Source: Lactovum sp047974165 (lineage in GTDB: Bacteria; Bacillota; Bacilli; Lactobacillales; Streptococcaceae). From it: DNA of 38,166 nt. The notes under the pieces were generated by a model, which was not told where the DNA came from, did no database searches, and worked only from the letters and a program-made list of their open reading frames with translations. Shown one piece after another: positions 23,177 through 31,409 of the stretch; position 1 is the stretch's first letter, and every line of letters starts with the position of its first letter. The translations under genes and the position numbers were made by a program. The stretch is from the NCBI GenBank assembly GCA_047974165.1, contig JBKECB010000064.1:1-38166 (forward strand), read 5' to 3'.

Positions 23177-25507
23177 ATGCCTAAAATTGCTCAAATTATT
23201 GTAGATGTCCCCTTACTACAGACAGATAAACCTTTTTCATATTTAATTCCACGAGAGTTTGAAAGTTTGGTAAGTAAAGGAATGCGGGTTCATGTTCCAT
23301 TTGGTAAAGGGAATCGCTTGCTACAAGGGATTGTTATAGGAATAGTTGAGAAGAAAGAGATTGAAAATTTAAAGGAAATAAAAGAAGTTTTAGATTTAGA
23401 AGCTGTTCTTTCAGAAGAGCAGCTGATGTTGTCAGATAAGATGAGGCAAAAAGTATTTAGCTATAAAATCTCTATCTTAAAAGCTATGTTGCCTAATCTT
23501 TTGAATTCCTCTTATGATAAGTTATTGATTGCTGAAGATGGAAGTGTGAGCTATTGGTCTGAACTTTCTCAAAAAGAACAGTTAGAAAAAGCTAAGTTAG
23601 TGAGTAAGGGCCTCTTAAAAGTTTCTTATAAAGCTCAGTCTAGGGAAACTCGAAAGATAAAGAAGTTTATCCTTGTAAATAAGACGGCTCTGTCTTTATT
23701 TGATATTGGAAAAAAAGCTAAAAAAAGACAAGAATTTAAAGACTTTTTATTAAATTCAGACCAGAGATTAGAGTTTTCAGAAATGATTCATCAATTTTCG
23801 AGAGCAGTTGTTAATTTTTTTATTGAATATGAACTGGTTAAAGTAGAAGAAATTGAAGTCAATCGTTTGGCTTTAGAAAAGGTAAAAAGAGATGAAAAGT
23901 TAACTTTAAATTTAGAACAAGAACGAGTTTTTCAAACAATTATTAAAAATGAGAAGAAGAATTATCTTTTAGAAGGAGTAACAGGCTCGGGAAAAACAGA
24001 AGTCTATCTACAAGTGATTGCCTCTGAGCTTGAAAAAGGAAAAACGGCAATTATGCTGCTAACTGAAATTTCATTGACATCACAGATAGCCAAACGTTTT
24101 ATTGCACGATTTTCAGATAAAGTTGCGTTGCTTCATTCTCGCCTATCAGATGGTGAACGCTATGATGAGTGGCGGAGGATAAAAAAAGGAGAGGCAAGAA
24201 TTGTGGTGGGAACTCGTTCGGCTATTTTTGCGCCTTTAGAAAATATTGGTGTTATTATTATTGATGAGGAACATGACAGTAGTTATAAGCAAGAGTCTAG
24301 TCCACGTTATCATGCCAGAGATGTGGCATTAGAGCGTGTTGCTTATCATCAAGCAAAGCTAATCTTAGGCTCAGCAACACCTTGCTTAGAAACACGAGCA
24401 CGAGCAGACCGAGCTTATTATCAATTATTAGAAATGAAGGAGCGAGCGAACCCATTAGCTCAACTTGCTCAGGTAAAACTCATTGATATGAAAAAGTCAA
24501 TAAGTCCTCAATCTCTAAATTTTTCTCAAGAACTTCTAGAAAAAATTGAAGAAAAGTTAAAGAAAAAAGAGCAGATTATTTTATTATTAAATCGACGAGG
24601 TTATTCTTCATTTGTCATGTGTCGTGACTGTGCTTTTGTGGTGAATTGTCAAAATTGTGATGTTAGCTTAACCTTACACATGGATAGTAAGACCTTAAAT
24701 TGTCATTATTGTGGGCATAAAGAAAGGATTCCAGATACTTGCCCAAGTTGTAAATCAAAGCAGATTCGTTATTATGGAACAGGAACTCAAAAAATTGAAG
24801 AAGAGTTAGAGAAGTTTTTTCCTGAAGCAAGAATTTTAAGGATGGATGTCGATACCACCTCTAAAAAAGGAGCTCATGAAAGGATTTTGACAACTTTTGC
24901 AAATGAAGAAGCCGATATTCTTTTAGGGACACAAATGATTGCCAAAGGGTTAGATTTTCCTAATGTAACACTTGTTGGTGTCATTAACGCAGATACGTGC
25001 TTAAATCTTCCTGATTTTAGAGCAAGTGAAAAAACCTTTCAACTCTTGACCCAAGTGTCAGGACGTTCTGGGCGTGCAGAAAAAAGAGGAGAGGTGATGA
25101 TTCAAACCTTCAATCCTGATCACTATGCGATTCAGCTCGCAAAAACACAGGATTATGAAAGTTTTTATAAAACAGAGATGAAATTTAGACGTCTTTTATC
25201 CTACTCGCCTTATTGGTATAGCACCCAACTTGTAATTTCTGATAAGGAAGAAGATAATGTTGTAAAGAAATCTTATGAGATTATAAGTTTGCTGAAGAAA
25301 AATCTAACAGAAAAAGCAATTATTCTAGGACCAGTTGCACGTCCCATTGCTCGTACTCATCAGCTTTATCATTATCAAATTTTAATTAAATATCGCTTTG
25401 AAGAACGTTTAGAAACAGTACTTAACCAACTTTTAGATTGGTCGCAAGAAAGTGAAAATAAAAGCTTACGGGTGATTATTGATTCTGAGCCAATAAATTT
25501 TATATAA
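23177..25507 (+). CDS. priA: Primosomal replication protein N' (PriA helicase)
   Basis: Restarts stalled replication forks: a 3'-5' superfamily 2 helicase that loads the primosome. The 776 residues start with the family N-terminus (AQIIVDVPLLQTDKPFSYLIP), which fixes the start at 23177. Walker A is GVTGSGKTEVYL, the DEAH-like box is IIDEEHDSSYKQ, and the zinc module has cysteines in CRDC, CQNC, CHYCG and CPSC. First gene of an operon with fmt, rsmB, pppL and pknB. There is no Shine-Dalgarno sequence; a -10 sits directly upstream. Confidence 0.96.
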   Translation: MPKIAQIIVDVPLLQTDKPFSYLIPREFESLVSKGMRVHVPFGKGNRLLQGIVIGIVEKKEIENLKEIKEVLDLEAVLSEEQLMLSDKMRQKVFSYKISILKAMLPNLLNSSYDKLLIAEDGSVSYWSELSQKEQLEKAKLVSKGLLKVSYKAQSRETRKIKKFILVNKTALSLFDIGKKAKKRQEFKDFLLNSDQRLEFSEMIHQFSRAVVNFFIEYELVKVEEIEVNRLALEKVKRDEKLTLNLEQERVFQTIIKNEKKNYLLEGVTGSGKTEVYLQVIASELEKGKTAIMLLTEISLTSQIAKRFIARFSDKVALLHSRLSDGERYDEWRRIKKGEARIVVGTRSAIFAPLENIGVIIIDEEHDSSYKQESSPRYHARDVALERVAYHQAKLILGSATPCLETRARADRAYYQLLEMKERANPLAQLAQVKLIDMKKSISPQSLNFSQELLEKIEEKLKKKEQIILLLNRRGYSSFVMCRDCAFVVNCQNCDVSLTLHMDSKTLNCHYCGHKERIPDTCPSCKSKQIRYYGTGTQKIEEELEKFFPEARILRMDVDTTSKKGAHERILTTFANEEADILLGTQMIAKGLDFPNVTLVGVINADTCLNLPDFRASEKTFQLLTQVSGRSGRAEKRGEVMIQTFNPDHYAIQLAKTQDYESFYKTEMKFRRLLSYSPYWYSTQLVISDKEEDNVVKKSYEIISLLKKNLTEKAIILGPVARPIARTHQLYHYQILIKYRFEERLETVLNQLLDWSQESENKSLRVIIDSEPINFI

Positions 25508-25518
25508 AAAGGAAAAAA

Positions 25519-26454
25519 ATGAAGAAAAAACTTATTTTTATGGGGACGATTGATTTCTCAGCTCAGGTCTTATCTGGACTTATTTCAGATGAACGTTATG
25601 AGATTGTTGCAGTGACTACACAGCCAGATCGTAAAGTCGGTCGTAAGCAAATTCTTAAAGTAGGGCCAGTTAAAGAACTGGCTCTCGCTCATCAAATTCC
25701 AGTCTTTCAACCTGAAAAGCTTTCAAATTCAAAAGAGATACAAGAGTTAATGGCTTTGAATGCGGATGGTATTGTAACTGCAGCCTTTGGTCAATTTTTA
25801 CCTATAAAGTTATTGGATTCTGTAGATTTTGCTGTTAATGTTCATGGCTCTTTACTACCTTGGGGTCGTGGCGGAGCACCAATTCAGAGAGCAGTTATGG
25901 CAGGTCATCAAGAAATTGGGATTAGCATTATTGAGATGGTTAAGGAAATGGATGCAGGGCAGATTATTTCTCAAGCGAAGATTCCATTGTTGGACAGTGA
26001 TGATAGCGGAACTTTATTTGAAAAGTTAGCAATTGTGGGACGTGATCTGCTCTTGGAAAGTTTAGATCCTTATATTTCAGGAGAATTAAAACCTAAGCCA
26101 CAAGAAGAGTTAGGGCTTGTATTTACTCCAAATATTTCTCCTGAAGAAGAGCAAATAGACTGGACACAGTCAGCTCAAGATATTCATAATTTAATTCGTG
26201 CCTTATCTCCAACGCCTGCAGCTTTTTGTTACTATGAGGGTCAGCGTTTTAAGATTTATAAGTCTAGAAAAGTTGAAGGTAAAGGAGAAGCCGGTCAGGT
26301 AATTGAGAGAACAAAAAAAACTTTGATAGTTGCAACAGCTAAGGATGCTTTGGAAATACTTGAAGTTCAAGCCTTTGGAAAGTCTAAAATGCTAATCAGT
26401 CAATTTTTAAATGGAACTGGGCGTGAAATAAAGATTGGAGACCGATTGGGATGA
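25519..26454 (+). CDS. fmt: Methionyl-tRNA formyltransferase
   Basis: Formylates initiator Met-tRNA using 10-formyl-THF. The 311 residues have the N-terminal formyltransferase fold with VNVHGSLLPWGRGGAPIQRA (active-site His and SLLP loop; WGRGG where most enzymes read KYRG) and IIEMVKEMDAGQI, then a C-terminal domain from about 205. Start follows AAAAGGAAA 11 bases after priA. It overlaps rsmB by four bases (ATGA). Confidence 0.96.
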   Translation: MKKKLIFMGTIDFSAQVLSGLISDERYEIVAVTTQPDRKVGRKQILKVGPVKELALAHQIPVFQPEKLSNSKEIQELMALNADGIVTAAFGQFLPIKLLDSVDFAVNVHGSLLPWGRGGAPIQRAVMAGHQEIGISIIEMVKEMDAGQIISQAKIPLLDSDDSGTLFEKLAIVGRDLLLESLDPYISGELKPKPQEELGLVFTPNISPEEEQIDWTQSAQDIHNLIRALSPTPAAFCYYEGQRFKIYKSRKVEGKGEAGQVIERTKKTLIVATAKDALEILEVQAFGKSKMLISQFLNGTGREIKIGDRLG

Positions 26455-27734
26455 AAATAAGAAATGAAGCACATGTCATATATCAACCACGCCGAGTAGC
26501 TCTAGAGATACTATGTCAAGTTTTTACTAATGGGGCTTATGCGAATATTGCTTTAGATAAAGCCTTATCTGAAGCAAGACTTTCAGAGCTAGATCGGAAT
26601 TTTGTAACGGCGATTGTCTATGGCACAATTTCTAAGAAGCTTTTATTAGAGAATTATCTGTCACCTTTTCTAAAAAAAACTAAAGCTTGGCTGCACTTAC
26701 TTCTTTTGATGACTGCTTATCAAATTCTTTATATGGATAAGATTCCAACTTCAGCAGCTATTGACGAAGCGGTGAAAATAGCAAAAATAAAAGGTGGGCA
26801 AGATAAAGCAAACTTTATTAACGCTGTTTTGAGAAATTTTAGTCGCAGTCCTTTACTTGCTCCAAAAGATTTTGGAACAAAGTACTCTTTGCCTGATTTT
26901 TTGGTTCAAAAATTTATTGCTCAGTTTGGTAAAGAAAGAGCAGTGAGGATTTTTGAATCTTTAGAGAAACCTAGCCATGTAAGTCTTAGATGCGTTGATC
27001 CTAAATTAAAAATCCCTCAGACACGACCTTCAGAGCTTGTTGACGGAGCTTTAATTTCTGATAAGGGAAATTTTTCAAATACAGAAGCTTTTAAAAAAGG
27101 ACAGATTACTATTCAAGATGAAACGAGTCAACTTGTTGCTCAAATTCTTTCAGCTTCTCCGAATGACCAAATTTTAGATACTTGTGCTGCTCCTGGAGGA
27201 AAAAGTTGTCATATCGCAAGTTACCTAGAAAAAGGGAAAGTTACTGCTGTTGATATCCATGTACATAAGTTAAAGTTAATCCAAGAAAATGCTAGGCGTT
27301 TGCATGTAGAAGATAAAATAAAAACTTTAAAGGCAGATGCACGAGAGCTTGATCAGTATTTTACAGCCGAGACTTTTGATAAGATATTAGTGGATGCTCC
27401 TTGTTCAGGATTGGGTTTGATGCGTCGTAAGCCAGATATAAAATACCGTAAAAATCCAGAGGATTTTAAGGAATTACAAGAACTTCAACTTGAAATTTTA
27501 GCTTCAAGTGCAAAATTACTAAAGAAAAATGCTATAATGGTATACAGTACATGCACATTGGCAGATGAAGAAAATTTTGAACTTGTTCAACTTTTTCTAA
27601 AAGCTCATTCTGACTTTGAGCAAATAGAAATCAAGCATGAAAAGTTAGATATAATTCAAGATGGCTGTATTTATATTAGCCCTGAACTTTATCATACAGA
27701 TGGCTTTTTCATCGCAAAGTTTAGAAAAAAATAA
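26451..27734 (+). CDS. rsmB: 16S rRNA (cytosine-967) C5-methyltransferase RsmB
   Basis: Methylates C967 of 16S rRNA. The 427 residues carry an N-terminal NusB-like RNA-binding domain (about 10-140, with LDRNFVTAIVYGTISKK) and a C-terminal SAM methyltransferase: LDTCAAPGGKSCHIA binds SAM, the two cysteines of the m5C mechanism are in VDAPCSGLGL and VYSTCTL. Start overlaps the fmt stop. Operon member with priA, fmt and pppL. Confidence 0.95.
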   Translation: MKIRNEAHVIYQPRRVALEILCQVFTNGAYANIALDKALSEARLSELDRNFVTAIVYGTISKKLLLENYLSPFLKKTKAWLHLLLLMTAYQILYMDKIPTSAAIDEAVKIAKIKGGQDKANFINAVLRNFSRSPLLAPKDFGTKYSLPDFLVQKFIAQFGKERAVRIFESLEKPSHVSLRCVDPKLKIPQTRPSELVDGALISDKGNFSNTEAFKKGQITIQDETSQLVAQILSASPNDQILDTCAAPGGKSCHIASYLEKGKVTAVDIHVHKLKLIQENARRLHVEDKIKTLKADARELDQYFTAETFDKILVDAPCSGLGLMRRKPDIKYRKNPEDFKELQELQLEILASSAKLLKKNAIMVYSTCTLADEENFELVQLFLKAHSDFEQIEIKHEKLDIIQDGCIYISPELYHTDGFFIAKFRKK

Positions 27735-27761
27735 GAATATTATTTATAAAAAGGGCAATAA

Positions 27762-28511
27762 ATGGACTATCAAATTCTTTCAGATATAGGTGCAAAAAGA
27801 AAATCAAATCAAGACTATGCAGATACATTTCTCAATCTTAAAGGGGAACGTCTTTTTTTACTTGCAGATGGGATGGGGGGGCACCGTTCAGGTGATGTTG
27901 CCTCAAAGTTGGCAGTGACAGATATTGGTGCTTTATGGGAACAAACTTCTTTTGAAGGTGATGCAGATATTGAAACTATAGAAGCTTGGATGCGTCGTCA
28001 AGTTTTGGTTGAAAATGAAAATATTGCAAACTTAGGTAAGCTTGATGATTATAAAGGGATGGGAACAACGCTTGAACTTCTCTTTATTGGAAGCGGCCAT
28101 ATTATTTTAGGGCATATCGGCGACTCTAAGAGTTCTTTGATACGCAATCGTCAATTAATTCCATTAACAAGAGATCATTCGTTAGTTCAAGAGCTTGTGG
28201 AAGCTGGTCAAATCACAATGGAAGAAGCACAGACGCATCCACAAAAAAATATAATTACGCGAAGCTTAGGACAGGCTAAAGAGGCAATCCCTGATACAGA
28301 AAGTTTTACTTATGCAATAGGTGATTATATTTTAATGAACACAGATGGCTTGACAAATATGATGTCAAATGAAGAGATTCTTGAGATTTTAAATAGTGGA
28401 GATTATCTTGAAAATAAAATTAAAGATCTTGTAACTCAGGCTAATGCCAATGGAGGAAGTGACAATATTACAATTATTCTTGTCAAGTTTGATGGAGGTG
28501 ATTTACGATGA
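27762..28511 (+). CDS. pppL: PP2C-type Ser/Thr phosphatase
   Basis: Dephosphorylates targets of the kinase encoded next to it. A 249-residue PPM phosphatase with the metal-site motifs SDIGAKRKSNQDYAD, FLLADGMGGHRSGD, LGHIGDSKSSLIR and GGSDNITIILV. AAAAGGGC precedes the start; the stop overlaps the kinase start by four bases (ATGA). The phosphatase-kinase pair is typical of Gram-positives and acts in cell-wall and division control. Confidence 0.95.
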   Translation: MDYQILSDIGAKRKSNQDYADTFLNLKGERLFLLADGMGGHRSGDVASKLAVTDIGALWEQTSFEGDADIETIEAWMRRQVLVENENIANLGKLDDYKGMGTTLELLFIGSGHIILGHIGDSKSSLIRNRQLIPLTRDHSLVQELVEAGQITMEEAQTHPQKNIITRSLGQAKEAIPDTESFTYAIGDYILMNTDGLTNMMSNEEILEILNSGDYLENKIKDLVTQANANGGSDNITIILVKFDGGDLR

Positions 28512-30199
28512 TTCAGATAGGTTACCTCTTTGCCGATCGTTACCAAGTAATTAAAGAAATTGGTCGAGGTGGGATGGCAAATGTCTACTTGGCAACAGAT
28601 AACTTTTTAGATAATCGAAAAGTTGCCGTTAAAGTTCTTCGACCGAATTTTGAAAACGATGCACTTGCAATTGCACGTTTTCAACGAGAAGCTTATGCGA
28701 TGTCAGAGTTATCACATCCTAATATCGTGGGTATTATTGATGTTGGAGAGTTTGAGAATCAACAGTATATTGTTATGGAGTATGTTGATGGTATTACTTT
28801 AAAGCAATATATTAAAAGAAACTCACCCCTAGATAACTCAGATGTCATTTTAAAAATCTCAAGTATTTTATCAGCAATGGCTGCAGCTCATAACAGAGGG
28901 ATTATTCACCGTGATATTAAGCCTCAAAATATTTTAATTTCTACTATGGGCGACGTTAAGGTGACGGATTTTGGGATTGCCAAAGCCTTGGGTGAGACTT
29001 CGCTTACACAAACAAATTCAATGTTTGGCTCTGTCCATTACCTGTCACCGGAGCAGGCACGTGGTGCAAATGCAACGGTTCAGTCGGATATTTATGCAAT
29101 TGGAATTATTCTCTATGAGATGTTGACAGAGCGAGTTCCTTTTGATGGTGATTCAGCTGTATCTATTGCTCTTAAGCACTTCCAAGAGCAACTCCCTTCA
29201 ATTATTAATCAAAACTCAAGTGTCCCTCAGGCTTTAGAAAATGTTGTAATATGTGCGACAGCTAAAAATATTAAGTATCGTTATGTAAGTGCATTAGAAA
29301 TGATGACAGACTTAGAAACCTCACTTTCTCTAGATCGTCAAGGTGAAAGAAAGTTAATGCTTCCTAAAGATGATATTAATTCTATTTCTAAAGCACCAAA
29401 TTTAATGAGTGATACTGAAGAATTGATTCGCCAAGTGACAAATCAGCTTTCACCAAAATCAATTGAAGATAAAGTAAAAGATCAAAAGGATGAAGGAAAG
29501 AAAAAGGTCGTTACAACTGCAAAGCCTATTGAAGCAAAAAAGAAGAGAAATAAACTTTCTTTAATTGTTGTGCTTGTTATTTTTCTTGCAATGCTTGGAG
29601 GTGGTTTTGCAACTTGGGTAATTTTAAACTCTGGAGAAGATAAAACTTATGTCCCAGAAATTGTAGGAAAAACACAAAAAACAGCTGAAGAAGAGATTAG
29701 AGAAAAAGGCTTGAAAGTTGGTCAAGTAATTAAAGAAGAAAGTAAAGAGGAAGAAGGAATTGTCATTAGAGTAAGTCCTTCAGAAAATAGTCTGGTTGAT
29801 AAAAATAGCAAGATTAATATTTATGTTTCTTCAGGTTCAGAGGAAGCTTCAGAATCTTCTAGCTCCAGTTCTTCTAGTTCTTCAGAGAACACTGTTTTAA
29901 TGCCAGCTTATGAAGGTGATAGTGGCCTTTCAGAGATGAAGCTAGCTTCAATGAAGGCAGCCTTAGCAAATTTAGGTGTTCCTGATTCAAAAATTACAGT
30001 AGACTATTTAACAACAAATGAAGCTTCAGGCGATGGATATGTTATTGGTTTGACACCCGAAGCTGGAACTTACTTCGATCCTAAGCACACAGAAGTTGTA
30101 ATTTTAGTTTTAAAATATGAAGAACCAGCATTATCTAGCTCATCATCAGAAACTGTAGAAGAGGCTGTTCCGAGTGAAAATTCAACAACTGCTCAATAA
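28508..30199 (+). CDS. pknB: PASTA-domain Ser/Thr protein kinase
   Basis: Membrane-bound kinase that senses muropeptides and regulates wall growth. The cytoplasmic kinase domain (about 1-270) has GRGGMANVY, Lys42 in VAVKVL, Glu61, HRDIKPQN with catalytic Asp136, and DFGIAKAL. A basic stretch precedes one membrane segment near 350-372. Outside are one clear PASTA domain (about 378-440), a Ser tract, and one divergent PASTA-like domain (about 458-535), then a Ser/Glu-rich tail. This is fewer repeats than the three or four I recall in streptococcal and staphylococcal homologues. Last gene of the priA operon. Confidence 0.95.
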   Translation: MIQIGYLFADRYQVIKEIGRGGMANVYLATDNFLDNRKVAVKVLRPNFENDALAIARFQREAYAMSELSHPNIVGIIDVGEFENQQYIVMEYVDGITLKQYIKRNSPLDNSDVILKISSILSAMAAAHNRGIIHRDIKPQNILISTMGDVKVTDFGIAKALGETSLTQTNSMFGSVHYLSPEQARGANATVQSDIYAIGIILYEMLTERVPFDGDSAVSIALKHFQEQLPSIINQNSSVPQALENVVICATAKNIKYRYVSALEMMTDLETSLSLDRQGERKLMLPKDDINSISKAPNLMSDTEELIRQVTNQLSPKSIEDKVKDQKDEGKKKVVTTAKPIEAKKKRNKLSLIVVLVIFLAMLGGGFATWVILNSGEDKTYVPEIVGKTQKTAEEEIREKGLKVGQVIKEESKEEEGIVIRVSPSENSLVDKNSKINIYVSSGSEEASESSSSSSSSSSENTVLMPAYEGDSGLSEMKLASMKAALANLGVPDSKITVDYLTTNEASGDGYVIGLTPEAGTYFDPKHTEVVILVLKYEEPALSSSSSETVEEAVPSENSTTAQ

Positions 30200-30202
30200 T
30201 TC

Positions 30203-30231
30203 TTGTAAAAAGTAGCATAATATGATAAACT
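30203..30231 (+). promoter_or_regulatory. Promoter of rpsO
   Basis: TTGTAA (30203-30208), 17 bases, TAAACT (30226-30231). It gives a leader of roughly 80 bases before the rpsO start. Confidence 0.5.
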
Positions 30232-30250
30232 AACAAAGTAGTTTTTTACA

Positions 30251-30295
30251 ACCTGACCTTGGTTTGACGCTGCCAATGTCTTACTCAGCACAGGT
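30251..30295 (+). ncRNA. Candidate structured rpsO leader
   Basis: In an AT-rich gap this stretch is GC-rich and self-complementary. ACCTG (30251-30255) pairs with CAGGT (30291-30295). Inside, TTGG (30259-30262) can pair with CCAA (30273-30276) while GCTG in that loop (30269-30272) can pair with CAGC (30286-30289), a pseudoknot-like layout. S15 autoregulates through leader structures in several bacteria, so this may be its binding site (inference). Confidence 0.45.
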
Positions 30296-30320
30296 AATAA
30301 AAGTTAAAGGAGAAACTCAA

Positions 30321-30590
30321 ATGGCAATCTCAAAAGAGAAAAAAAATGAAATCATCACTGAATATGCACGTAAAGAAGGTGATACAGGTTCACCAGAAGT
30401 ACAAATTGCAGTACTTACATGGGAAATTAATCATCTTAATGATCATATCAAGCTTCACAAAAAAGATCACTCGACTTACCGCGGTTTGATGAAAAAAATT
30501 GGTCATCGTCGTAATTTACTTGGTTATCTTCGTGAAAAAGATGTGCAACGTTACCGTGAGCTTATTTCAAAACTTGGACTTCGTCGTTAA
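30321..30590 (+). CDS. rpsO: 30S ribosomal protein S15
   Basis: Primary 16S rRNA-binding protein of the small subunit platform. The 89 residues show the family core TGSPEVQIAVLTWEINHLNDH, KKDHSTYRGLMKKIGHRRNLLGYLR and YRELISKLGLRR. The ATG at 30321 is chosen over an in-frame ATG at 30264 because AAAGGAG lies at 30306-30312 and the resulting length equals the family's. It stands alone between a promoter with a structured leader and a terminator. Confidence 0.97.
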   Translation: MAISKEKKNEIITEYARKEGDTGSPEVQIAVLTWEINHLNDHIKLHKKDHSTYRGLMKKIGHRRNLLGYLREKDVQRYRELISKLGLRR

Positions 30591-30600
30591 GTTTACTTTA

Positions 30601-30628
30601 AAAATAGAGATAAAATCTCTATTTTTTT
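30601..30628 (+). terminator. Terminator of rpsO
   Basis: AAAATAGAGAT, loop AAA, ATCTCTATTTT is an 11 bp stem followed by T residues. Confidence 0.9.
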
Positions 30629-30666
30629 ATTTTTGAGTAAATCTCTATTTTAAAATAAAAAGAATT

Positions 30667-30675
30667 TGATATAAT
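30667..30675 (+). promoter_or_regulatory. Extended -10 promoter of the spx paralogue
   Basis: TGATATAAT, a TG-N-TATAAT element 31 bases before the start codon, with no good -35. Confidence 0.6.
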
Positions 30676-30706
30676 AGAGTAAGAAATTTATGATGAGGTG
30701 GAAGAA

Positions 30707-31105
30707 ATGGTAGATCTCTATTTATCTCCTAGTTGTACAAGCTGTCGTAAAGCTAGGACTTGGCTTGCTGATCACAAAGTAAGCTATAACGAACATAATA
30801 TTTTTACACAGTCGATATCTGCAGAGGCTTTAAGAGATATTCTCTCAAAAACAGATAATGGGACAGATGACATTATTTCGATGCGTTCGAAAATTTTTCA
30901 AAAGCTTGATTTAGATATTGATTCACTGTCTATTAATGAATTAATTAAGCTTATTGAAGAAAACCCATCACTTTTACGTCGTCCAATTATTATTGATGAT
31001 AAGCGATTGCAAATTGGCTTTAACGAAGATGATATTCGAGCTTTTTTGCCTCGTAATTATCGCCGTGTTAAAATGGAAAACTCGAAAGAAGAAAAAGATG
31101 AATAA
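30707..31105 (+). CDS. spx: Spx/ArsC-family transcriptional regulator
   Basis: Spx proteins bind the alpha C-terminal domain of RNA polymerase and redirect transcription under oxidative or envelope stress. The 132 residues have a redox CxxC (Cys10, Cys13 in SCTSCRKA) and the ArsC-like LLRRPIIIDDKRLQIGF. Start is ATG 30707, six bases after GAGGTGG; an in-frame GTG at 30698 lies inside that ribosome site and is rejected. Lactococci carry several Spx paralogues and I cannot say which this is. It overlaps the UPF0223 gene by 8 bases. Confidence 0.87.
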   Translation: MVDLYLSPSCTSCRKARTWLADHKVSYNEHNIFTQSISAEALRDILSKTDNGTDDIISMRSKIFQKLDLDIDSLSINELIKLIEENPSLLRRPIIIDDKRLQIGFNEDDIRAFLPRNYRRVKMENSKEEKDE

Positions 31106-31352
31106 TTATCAATATCCTTTAGATTTATCTTGGTCAACAGAAGAAATGGCGACAGTAATCGCCTTTTTTACTCAAGTTGAAGAATTTTATGAGAAGAAAG
31201 TAGATAAAAAATTTTTTATGTCTAGTTATAAAAAATTTAAAGAAGTCGTACCCTCTAAGGGTCAAGAGAAACAATTAGATAAAGAATTTGAAAAATTATC
31301 TGGTTATTCATCATATCGGGCATTAAAGAGCTTGTCAAAAGACGAAAATTAG
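31098..31352 (+). CDS. UPF0223 family protein (YktA-like)
   Basis: An 84-residue soluble protein of unknown function. It opens NYQYPLDLSWSTEEMATVI and contains FYEKKVDKKFFMSSYKKFKEVVPSKG-type sequence, typical of UPF0223. Start ATG 31098 lies within the end of the spx gene and matches the family length; the frame is open further upstream but reads as non-coding. Co-transcribed with spx, as in relatives. Confidence 0.85.
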   Translation: MNNYQYPLDLSWSTEEMATVIAFFTQVEEFYEKKVDKKFFMSSYKKFKEVVPSKGQEKQLDKEFEKLSGYSSYRALKSLSKDEN

Positions 31353-31384
31353 TGTAAAATCATTGACTGATGTAAGTGACATCA
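31333..31384 (+). promoter_or_regulatory. murA promoter and leader inverted repeat
   Basis: TTGTCA (31333-31338), 16 bases, TAAAAT (31355-31360) lie mostly inside the end of the UPF0223 gene. Downstream, TGATGT-AAGTG-ACATCA (31368-31384) is a 6 bp inverted repeat just before the ribosome site; it could be an operator or a leader hairpin. Confidence 0.45.
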
Positions 31385-31409
31385 TAATCAAAGGAGTTTA
31401 AATTAAAAT

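Noticed and set aside
30264..30320. In-frame N-terminal extension of S15
   Set aside because: It would cover the leader structure and lie before the ribosome site; the family starts at the later ATG.
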